The position numbers and the translations under genes were made by a program. From a virus, in IMG/VR virus record IMGVR_UViG_3300031963_000523, positions 1-34,409 of that record: 34,409 nt of DNA. One strand, given 5' to 3'. Position 1 is the first letter of the stretch, and each line of letters opens with the position of its first letter. Below, one piece after another: positions 7,971 to 13,770 of this stretch. Under the pieces are notes generated by a model. The model made no database searches. It was given only the letters and a program-made list of their open reading frames with translations, and had not been told where the DNA came from.

Positions 7971-8702
7971 ATGACCCTGCTAACGCTGCTCCAATCTCCC
8001 GGCAGCGGAGGCAACACGGGGGCCGTGTCAAAGACGCTTGAAAGCGTCACGCTTCAGGCAACTGGAACGGTTGCTGCAGGGGCAAGTGGTAGCGTTGTAG
8101 TTTCACTTTCCCTGGCAAGCCTGTCGGCAAGTGGAAGCTTGGCGGGTGGGGCTGTAACGGGCTCCCTTTCCAAGACCCTTGGCGGGGTTTTGCTTTCCTC
8201 TGCAGCCGTTGTCCCCGAGCCTCCTGCCCCGCCGGCAGCGGTGTCTTCCGGGTCCACGGGCGGGGGAGGGGCTGCAAGCTTCTACCGCGGCAAGTACCGC
8301 GGCGAGTTGCGAAAAGCCATTGAAAGCGCGGTTCGCTCCGCAAGTGGCGAGACAAGGGCGCAGCGGCGCAAGCGCACGCAGAGGCTGAAGGCGCGGGCGC
8401 GTGAGTTTGTAGAGGTCTTCGACATCGAGGTTCCGCAGGCGCGGGTTTTTGTCGAAGCGCCGGAGCTTGGCGGCCTCGAGGTCATCCGCCGGCAGATCCT
8501 CGACCTGTCCCGCAATCTGGCGGGGGTGCGCGAGCAAGCGCAGCAACGCGAGGAAGACCGATTAAGGAATGAAGCGGAGACCGCCCGCATGTTGCAGGCG
8601 GCGTTGTTGTCTTATCTGGAAGAGATGGGACGTATCGAGCAGCGTGAGGAAGACGACGTGATCTCCCTCATCGTGGCTTTGGATGCAAGAGAGAGGATGT
8701 GA
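7971..8702 (+). CDS. Repeat plus coiled-coil structural protein
   Basis: A 243-residue protein. Residues about 15-85 hold two related repeats of the form SKTLxxVxLxAxGTV (VSKTLESVTLQATGTVA and LSKTLGGVLLSSAAVV), a type seen in phage tail-associated proteins. A Pro/Gly linker (PEPPAPPAAVSSGSTGGGG) follows. The C-terminal half (about 105-243) is strongly helical and charged, with RRKRTQRLKARAREF and a long coiled coil rich in Arg, Glu and Gln. One internal stretch (ELRKAIESAVRS) loosely recalls the tag motif but is not at a terminus. It ends the surface module; its stop overlaps the next start (TGATG). Confidence 0.68.
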   Translation: MTLLTLLQSPGSGGNTGAVSKTLESVTLQATGTVAAGASGSVVVSLSLASLSASGSLAGGAVTGSLSKTLGGVLLSSAAVVPEPPAPPAAVSSGSTGGGGAASFYRGKYRGELRKAIESAVRSASGETRAQRRKRTQRLKARAREFVEVFDIEVPQARVFVEAPELGGLEVIRRQILDLSRNLAGVREQAQQREEDRLRNEAETARMLQAALLSYLEEMGRIEQREEDDVISLIVALDARERM

Positions 8703-9067
8703 TGGCTGAGAAGCAAAACACTCCAAAAAGATATTACACTCGAGGCGGGCGGGAGGTCACGCGCGACGGACAGCTTTTGGAAGAGCAACTTCTCCCGGAC
8801 AATCGAGACATTTTTGAAAAGGCGTTGGACACGGCAACTCCGTTGGCTGCTGGATATCTTGGAGCAAAAATAGGGTCCAAAATTGCAAGGCTGCCTTTAC
8901 GCAAAAGGGATTACTCGGAAGGAAGAGTCCCAATTGACGATTGGCTCGCGCGCGGGCTCGGCGGCGGCTACGGCTTTGCTGGCGGATTTGCCAACACCAA
9001 TACCGCAATACAAGAAAAGAATTTGAAGCGCCGCGGAGCTGATGCTGTTCGTAGGCGAAAGAATTAA
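8702..9067 (+). CDS. RDIFEKALD-tagged glycine-zipper protein (paralog A)
   Basis: A 121-residue member of the dispersed small-protein family. The ATG at 8702 overlaps the preceding stop (TGATG), is preceded by GAGAGG and is preferred over the GTG one codon upstream. Order: a charged N-terminus of about 33 residues; the motif NRDIFEKALD at about 35-44; a first glycine/alanine segment ATPLAAGYLGAKIGSKIA; a basic loop; a second segment RGLGGGYGFAGGFA; and a basic tail RRRKN. The motif is nearly identical to those at 9777, 12965 and 18290. Membrane association is inferred from the zipper spacing. No enzymatic residues stand out. Confidence 0.72.
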   Translation: MAEKQNTPKRYYTRGGREVTRDGQLLEEQLLPDNRDIFEKALDTATPLAAGYLGAKIGSKIARLPLRKRDYSEGRVPIDDWLARGLGGGYGFAGGFANTNTAIQEKNLKRRGADAVRRRKN

Positions 9068-9077
9068 GGAAATAACG

Positions 9078-9395
9078 ATGGCACGTTCCCGGCATTGCGA
9101 CATCTGCAAAGGGTGGCATGACATGGAAGAGCCTTGGCCCACCGCGTGCCTCGGGCATTACCGCAGGCGGGGTGAGGCCAATTCAAAGTCCATGCACGTC
9201 ATGGGCGACATGCAGCCTTACAAGAACGTCGTGGACGGCACCGTGATCGGCGGCCGCAAGCAGCACCGCGATTTCCTGAGGTCACGCGGCCTTGTGGAGG
9301 TCGGCAACGAGAAGATCGAGCAGCGTTACCAGGCTCCGCCCACCCCCGTGAATGACATCAAGCGGGCAATGGATGAGCTTGGATACAAGGGGTAA
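9078..9395 (+). CDS. Small zinc-binding-type phage protein with C-terminal DIKRAM tag
   Basis: A 105-residue protein. ATG 9078 is chosen because AAGGA lies 7 bases upstream; an earlier in-frame start would overlap the previous gene. Cys7-x2-Cys10, His14, Cys24 and His27 form a probable zinc site in the segment CDICKGWHDMEEPWPTACLG. The following MHVMGDMQPYKNVVDGTVIG block is typical of a small phage protein family found beside head genes. The last residues, TPVNDIKRAMDELGYKG, resemble the tag on neighbouring proteins although the Arg before DI is replaced. The core family is widespread in phages but its function is unknown to me. Confidence 0.7.
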   Translation: MARSRHCDICKGWHDMEEPWPTACLGHYRRRGEANSKSMHVMGDMQPYKNVVDGTVIGGRKQHRDFLRSRGLVEVGNEKIEQRYQAPPTPVNDIKRAMDELGYKG

Positions 9396-9400
9396 AAAAC

Positions 9401-9814
9401 ATGGCGTTTCCTGCGCGCAGAAAAGATGATGGTTACGACGCTTACAAACGGCAGGTCGGCAAGCATGAAACCACGCGGCCCTCGCGTGTTCCCACCACGG
9501 TAGGCGCTGGCCGGGAAAAAAGAGCCATGTATTGGGAAACGGACCCTGAGAAAATCATGGAGTTCCGCAAGCAGTACATCGCCCGATACGGCAAGGAGCC
9601 TGATTGGGATATTGAAATCATGCCCGGGGGAACCGGCATTTTCGGGAATAAGGTGCCTTCGTCCATTTATGGCGACAGAGGCAATTTCAAGCCTGCAAAG
9701 TGGAAGTCTGCCTATACAAAGGGCCGCCCGGCCTCCAAACCATCAGAGCGCGCTGAAATAAGGGCTGCAATCCTGCGTGCGATTGAAACTGGAAAATCAG
9801 ACGAAATCGAATGA
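9401..9814 (+). CDS. Hypothetical basic protein with a weak C-terminal tag
   Basis: A 137-residue basic, mostly hydrophilic protein. The centre reads YWETDPEKIMEFRKQYIARY, then a glycine-rich turn and IFGNKVPSSIYGDRGNF. Near the C-terminus RAEIRAAILRAIETGKS is a looser version of the tag, lacking the Asp. It starts 5 bases after the previous stop. I do not recognise a family. Its neighbours are all small accessory proteins, so a virion accessory role is likely but unproven. Confidence 0.6.
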   Translation: MAFPARRKDDGYDAYKRQVGKHETTRPSRVPTTVGAGREKRAMYWETDPEKIMEFRKQYIARYGKEPDWDIEIMPGGTGIFGNKVPSSIYGDRGNFKPAKWKSAYTKGRPASKPSERAEIRAAILRAIETGKSDEIE

Positions 9815-10184
9815 GCGAAGACAAAGGCGGAAGAAAGAAGACGCACGCGATGTGTTTGAGAAAGCCTTGGACGACGGGTCTTTGACATTTAATGGCGATC
9901 AAGAGCTTCTTGACTTCTCTGCCATCCTTGGAGGCCTGATTGGCGCGGGTGTTGCAGGAACCGTTGGCAGGGCTGCAACGCGTGGATTAGGTATGCGCCG
10001 CAGCGGGTTCTTGATTGAGGTGCCGTTGCTCGCTGGTGGCGCTTACGCAGGTGGCAAGACGGCGCATGATGCCGCAAAGGCGCACATTGCCCAGCGCAAG
10101 AAGCACAAGGACGACGCAGGCGACGATGCCTTTGACCAATTGAAAAGATTGCAAGAGCGTCAAAGCAGGACGCGCAAGAGATAA
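9777..10184 (+). CDS. RDVFEKALD-tagged glycine-zipper protein (paralog B), start uncertain
   Basis: About 135 residues if read from GTG 9777, overlapping the previous gene by 38 bases. Content fits the family: ARDVFEKALDDG near residue 24, zipper ILGGLIGAGVAGTVGRAATRG, short loop, second segment LLAGGAYAGGKTAHDA, charged stretch, tail SRTRKR. The natural start is in doubt. An ATG at 9811 overlaps the upstream stop (ATGA) as in other genes here and would encode MSEDKGG, like the MSEKEDP of the paralog at 18290. That ATG is in a different frame and meets a stop after 24 codons. One missing base in the purine run 9825-9840 would join the two. It could be a real indel, a sequencing error or recoding. 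Confidence 0.6.
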   Translation: MRLKLENQTKSNERRQRRKKEDARDVFEKALDDGSLTFNGDQELLDFSAILGGLIGAGVAGTVGRAATRGLGMRRSGFLIEVPLLAGGAYAGGKTAHDAAKAHIAQRKKHKDDAGDDAFDQLKRLQERQSRTRKR

Positions 10185-10210
10185 ACTCCAGATTATTCAA
10201 GACTGACAGG

Positions 10211-10234
10211 CCGCCCCTCACCGGGCGGTTTTTT
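10211..10234 (+). terminator. Rho-independent terminator upstream of the scaffold gene
   Basis: CCGCCC (10211-10216) and GGGCGG (10223-10228) form a perfect 6-bp GC stem with a 6-base loop, followed at once by six T. It lies after the tagged small genes and before the scaffold start at 10294. Confidence 0.85.
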
Positions 10235-10293
10235 GTTGTCGCGGCAACGCGGCGGGAAACGAGTAACCCCAACCTCGATACGGAGCATACCCC

Positions 10294-11382
10294 ATGTCCC
10301 CTGATGTTTACGACGCCACCGAAGATTTCGATGTGATGGCTGGTGACGACGAAGACTACACGCCCGAGATTGACGCCCCGGATGACGAGGGCGAAGATGA
10401 AACCCTCGAGGCGGCTGATGAGGATATTGGGCCGGAAGACGAAGAGGATCCGGATGGGGATGAGGACGAAGAGGAACAAGAGCTAGCCGAAGACGGCGAG
10501 GACGAGGGCGAGGACGAGGACGAAGACGAAGACGAAGACGACGGTCCAGACCCGATCGACCCTCCCCCCAACTGGCCGCAGCAAGAGCAGGCTTTCTTCC
10601 GGGAGCTGCCTCCGGAGCTCCAGCACGCCTATCTCGACCGTGCAAAGCACATGATGGCGGACTACACCCGCAAGACGCAGGAAATCGCCCGCGTCCGGCA
10701 AGGCTATCAGGAGCTCGAGCGGGTCATAGCTCCCCACGTCCAGCAATGGGCCTTGAATGGCATGGGGCCTGCGCAGGCCATGCAGCAGCTCATTGCGCTG
10801 TCTGACTATGCCACCAAGAGCCCGCAGGAGTTCATCAAGTATTTCGCCAATCTTCGCGGCGTCGATCTCCAAGCCCTCGCCATACCGGCGCAGGAAGAGT
10901 ACATCGACCCGCAAGTGGCTGCGTTGCAGCAGCAGCTTGCCGGCGTTCAACAGCAGTTGAACTACACCAGCCAGGCTCAAGCCTACGCGCAGCAAGTTGC
11001 CCAGCAACAGCAGTACACCCAGGCGTTTGAAGAAACGAATGGGGCCATCGACAACTTTGCAAGCCAGGTCGGTCCTGACGGCAAGCCGCTCTATCCATAC
11101 TTCAACCAGCTTGAAGAAGATATGTCGGCGCTCATTGAGACCGGTCGCGCCCAGACGCTCCACGAGGCTTATGAAACCGCCAAGTGGGCCAACCCGTATA
11201 CGCGCTCCAAGCTTCTTGCCCAGTCCCGTGCGCGGGATAACAGGCTGACACGGCAGCGCGCGGAGCAGGCCCGGATGGCGGCGTCAAGCATCACTGGATC
11301 CTCGGCAATGTACGGCGAGCAATCCACCGAGGGCATGTCAACGCGCCAGCTTCTGGAAGCGGCGTCGGCAGGCCTGATCTGA
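10294..11382 (+). CDS. Capsid scaffolding protein
   Basis: A 362-residue protein directly upstream of the major capsid gene. Residues about 7-85 are an extreme Asp/Glu tract. A PPPNWPQQEQAFFRELPPE segment follows, the usual conserved start of the folded part of scaffold proteins of this class. The remainder is helical and Gln-rich (about 200-250). The C-terminal region is basic (SRARDNRLTRQRAEQARMA) and is likely the coat-binding end. The scaffold guides coat assembly and leaves before DNA packaging. It is the first gene after terminator 1, with a leader of about 60 bases. I see no convincing promoter in that leader. Confidence 0.85.
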   Translation: MSPDVYDATEDFDVMAGDDEDYTPEIDAPDDEGEDETLEAADEDIGPEDEEDPDGDEDEEEQELAEDGEDEGEDEDEDEDEDDGPDPIDPPPNWPQQEQAFFRELPPELQHAYLDRAKHMMADYTRKTQEIARVRQGYQELERVIAPHVQQWALNGMGPAQAMQQLIALSDYATKSPQEFIKYFANLRGVDLQALAIPAQEEYIDPQVAALQQQLAGVQQQLNYTSQAQAYAQQVAQQQQYTQAFEETNGAIDNFASQVGPDGKPLYPYFNQLEEDMSALIETGRAQTLHEAYETAKWANPYTRSKLLAQSRARDNRLTRQRAEQARMAASSITGSSAMYGEQSTEGMSTRQLLEAASAGLI

Positions 11383-11409
11383 CATCAACAACCAATGAGG
11401 TAAAAGACA

Positions 11410-12375
11410 ATGCCCAGTCCCGGTTTGGACGAAATTGTCACGACCACGCTCCGCTATCGCTCGGGCAAGCTTCGTGACAACATGAGCAAGAACATTGCTC
11501 TTCTCTCACGCCTTCAGGAACGTGAAAACGTCGCTCCTGTCTCCGGCGGTCGCTCGATCGTTGAGGAGCTTGAGTACGCTGAAAACTCCACGTTCATGTA
11601 CTACAGCGGCGATGAAACGCTGAACGTCATGAACTCGGATGTGTTCACGGCCGCGGAGTTCGATTGGAAACAGTGCGCCGTCGCCGTCAAGATCAACGGC
11701 CTCGAGCTCCTGAAGAACTCCGGCCGCGAGAAGGTCATCGACCTGCTCGAAGCCCGCATCAAGAACGCCGAAAAGACCATGCTCAACAACCTGAGCACGG
11801 GTGTCTATTCGGACGGCACCGGTACGGGTGGCAAGCAGATCGGCGGTCTGCAGCTTCTTGTGTCGGACGCCGGCACGGGCACGGTTGGTGGCATCAACTC
11901 CACGACCTATCCGTTCTGGCAGAACCAGGTGTATGATTTCAGCGCCAATGGCGTCTCGGCTTCGGCCCTGACGATCCAGGACGCGATGAACTCGCTCTAC
12001 CTGGCCACCTCTCGTAACCGCGACACGGTTGACCTGATCGTGGCTGATAACACCTACTTCGGCTTCTACTGGAAGTCGCTGCAGGCTATCCAGCGCGTGA
12101 CGGATGACAAGCTTGCCTCGGCAGGCTTCCAGACCCTGAAGTTCATGGGCGCGGATGTTGTGTTCGACGGTGGGTTCTCCGGCACGGCGCCGGCGGCCCA
12201 TATGTATTTCCTCAACACCAACTACATCAAGTTCCGCCCGCATCGTGACCGCAACATGGTCCCGATGAACCCGGACCGGTTCAGCGTCAATCAGGACGCT
12301 ATGGTGAAGCTGATCGGATGGGCCGGCAACATGACCTGCAGCAATCGCTCGCTGCAGGGCGTCATTGTCGCTTGA
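11410..12375 (+). CDS. Major capsid protein
   Basis: A 321-residue coat protein with a good GAGG ribosome site. The N-terminal region begins with helix-forming residues (LRYRSGKLRDNMSKNIALLS). Then come SGGRSIVEELEYAEN and FDWKQCAVAVKINGLEL, a beta-strand and helix pattern shared by HK97-fold coat proteins of this lineage. Later segments NRDTVDLIVADNTYFGFYW and the near-terminal NQDAMVKLIGWAGNMTCSN are also typical. It forms the icosahedral shell. Position between scaffold and decoration protein supports the call. There is no sign of a fused protease domain, and no protease gene is seen in the window. Confidence 0.88.
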   Translation: MPSPGLDEIVTTTLRYRSGKLRDNMSKNIALLSRLQERENVAPVSGGRSIVEELEYAENSTFMYYSGDETLNVMNSDVFTAAEFDWKQCAVAVKINGLELLKNSGREKVIDLLEARIKNAEKTMLNNLSTGVYSDGTGTGGKQIGGLQLLVSDAGTGTVGGINSTTYPFWQNQVYDFSANGVSASALTIQDAMNSLYLATSRNRDTVDLIVADNTYFGFYWKSLQAIQRVTDDKLASAGFQTLKFMGADVVFDGGFSGTAPAAHMYFLNTNYIKFRPHRDRNMVPMNPDRFSVNQDAMVKLIGWAGNMTCSNRSLQGVIVA

Positions 12376-12391
12376 TAGGGGGGATGCACAC

Positions 12392-12898
12392 ATGACGAAG
12401 TTCATTATCACTGACACCTTGATCGGTGGTCAGGACATTGCCTCCACTGAAACCACGGCGCAGCACCCGCTCGGCACGATTGTCCGCGCGCGGCATCTGA
12501 CAACTCTGGGCGGCGGTGAGTTCATCTACCTGTTGGGCGTTGCCAGCACGGAAGTTGGCTCGCTGGTCACGTACAACGCGACCACGTACCAGACGACGCT
12601 TGCTCCGACCAACGCCACAACGGACGGCCCTCCGGTCGCTGTGGCCATGTCGGCGAACGTGGCCAGCCAGTACGGCTGGTATCAGATCCAGGGCCTTGCG
12701 GTTATCAAGAAGACCGCGGTTGCGGTGACGCCGCAGTCTGGCATCTGGCTGTCCGGCACGGCGGGGCGCGTCTATGTGACGGCTTCGACGGGCAAGGGCA
12801 TTGTTGGCGCGCGTAGTGCCAACCTTGCCACGGTTGCCTCTGGCACCTCGACGGTGACGGTTCTCATCAACCGTCCGTCCATCGAGACTGCCACGTAA
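12392..12898 (+). CDS. Probable capsid decoration/stabilising protein
   Basis: A 168-residue beta-rich protein immediately after the coat gene. ATG 12392 has a G-rich ribosome site 8 bases upstream and is preferred over the in-frame start at 12365, which lies inside the coat gene. Features are alternating hydrophobic strands, GTIVRARHLTTLGGGEFIYL near the N-terminus and a compact C-terminal half with TASTGKGIVGARSANLATV. Position, size and composition match proteins that bind the outside of HK97-fold shells. It is the last gene before terminator 2. The specific family is not certain. Confidence 0.7.
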   Translation: MTKFIITDTLIGGQDIASTETTAQHPLGTIVRARHLTTLGGGEFIYLLGVASTEVGSLVTYNATTYQTTLAPTNATTDGPPVAVAMSANVASQYGWYQIQGLAVIKKTAVAVTPQSGIWLSGTAGRVYVTASTGKGIVGARSANLATVASGTSTVTVLINRPSIETAT

Positions 12899-12906
12899 GC
12901 GCGATT

Positions 12907-12940
12907 GGGCTGGCTCTCTCAAAGGGGCCAGCCCTTTTTT
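12907..12940 (+). terminator. Rho-independent terminator downstream of the capsid genes
   Basis: GGGCTGGC (12907-12914) pairs with GCCAGCCC (12927-12934) in a perfect 8-bp stem, with a 12-base loop and a run of six T. Together with the terminator at 10211 it brackets the scaffold, coat and decoration genes. Confidence 0.88.
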
Positions 12941-12964
12941 CTCCTAGCAAGGAATAAGCGCTCC

Positions 12965-13285
12965 ATGAGCAAAACATCTGTACGCAAGGACATTGAGAAG
13001 TCAGTAGAAGAGACTGACGATCGGGACATTTTTGAGAAGGCGCTTGATTACGCTCCGCTTGCAGGTGGGGTGGCTGGCGGATTGGTTGGGCGCCGTGTCA
13101 TGTCAAATGTTATCAAGCGCCGCGCAGTGCGGGAGGGAAAAATGAGCCCTCAGGAGTTGCGCGAGTTGCGTAGATTGCAGGTTCCGTCAAGTGATGTTGA
13201 CGGGAGCATCATCTTTGTTGGCTCTGGCGCCGGAGCTGGCACTTTGGCGGGTATGACCGCCAAGGAGCGTTACCGCAAAAAGTAA
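12965..13285 (+). CDS. Double-tagged glycine-zipper protein (paralog C)
   Basis: A 106-residue protein that carries both motifs. SVRKDIEKSVEE (about 5-16) is followed by DDRDIFEKALDYAP (about 18-31). It continues with zipper LAGGVAGGLVGRRV, a charged helical loop containing MSPQELRELRRLQ, a second segment FVGSGAGAGTLAGMTA and a basic tail RYRKK. The loop resembles LTPKEMAEYRKAQ in the paralog at 18290, so the two are true relatives rather than convergent. The ATG at 12965 has AAGGA 11 bases upstream. It is the first gene after terminator 2. Membrane insertion or virion packaging is inferred, not shown. Confidence 0.74.
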   Translation: MSKTSVRKDIEKSVEETDDRDIFEKALDYAPLAGGVAGGLVGRRVMSNVIKRRAVREGKMSPQELRELRRLQVPSSDVDGSIIFVGSGAGAGTLAGMTAKERYRKK

Positions 13286-13294
13286 TTTTCTCCC

Positions 13295-13570
13295 ATGAGC
13301 ACCGTCCGCGACGACATCAAGCGCGCCATGACGCCTGCATGGCAACGCTCCGAAGGGCAGAACCCAGAAGGCGGGCTCAACGCAAAGGGCAGGGCGTCTT
13401 ACAACCGTGCGACGGGCGGCAACCTGAAGCCGCCCCAGCCTGAAGGTGGACCGCGCAAGCGTTCATTCTGCGCGCGCATGGGCGGGATGAAGAAGAAGCT
13501 CACCTCTGCCGCAACAGCCAATGATCCGGACAGCCGGATCAACAAGGCTCTCAGGAAATGGGATTGCTGA
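13295..13570 (+). CDS. Conserved phage small protein (SFCARM family) with N-terminal tag
   Basis: A 91-residue protein. Residues 3-13 are the tag TVRDDIKRAM. The rest is a widespread small phage family: PAWQRSEGQNPEGGLNAKGR, then the SFCARMGGM block and the ending INKALRKWDC. I recall this family as DUF6321, mainly from marine phages; the number should be checked. Its function is unknown to me. The conserved Cys residues at 58 and 91 could matter for fold or metal binding. The stop overlaps the next ATG (TGATG). The tag precedes the conserved core and appears to be an addition to it. Confidence 0.75.
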   Translation: MSTVRDDIKRAMTPAWQRSEGQNPEGGLNAKGRASYNRATGGNLKPPQPEGGPRKRSFCARMGGMKKKLTSAATANDPDSRINKALRKWDC

Positions 13571-13767
13571 TGAACAAGGGCTATAGCGTCCGCAAGGACA
13601 TAAACCGCGCTCTGAAGGCCCCCGTATGGGAGCGGGCGAACCCGAAGAGAAAGAGCGAGCCCCTGTCATCGGGAGCAAAGGCTGCAGCAAGGGCAAGGGC
13701 AGAACGAGCGGGCCGGCCCTATCCCAACCTGATCGACAATATGTGGGCGGCAAGGAAGCAAGGCTGA
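13570..13767 (+). CDS. Conserved phage small protein (RPYPNLIDN family) with N-terminal tag
   Basis: A 65-residue basic protein. The TGATG overlap sets the start at 13570 rather than 13558. Residues 6-15 are the tag SVRKDINRAL, then APVWERANPKRK, an Ala/Arg-rich helix (GAKAAARARAERAG) and the ending RPYPNLIDNMWAA. The core after the tag matches a small family common in phages, often next to the SFCARM-type protein as here. PAWQRSE in the neighbour and PVWERAN here occupy the same place after the tag, which suggests related architecture. Function unknown. Confidence 0.72.
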   Translation: MNKGYSVRKDINRALKAPVWERANPKRKSEPLSSGAKAAARARAERAGRPYPNLIDNMWAARKQG

Positions 13768-13770
13768 AGA

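Noticed and set aside
10300-10560. Highly repetitive GAC/GAA sequence considered as a DNA repeat array.
   Set aside because: It encodes the acidic N-terminal tract of the scaffold in a clean frame, so it is coding low complexity rather than a repeat element.
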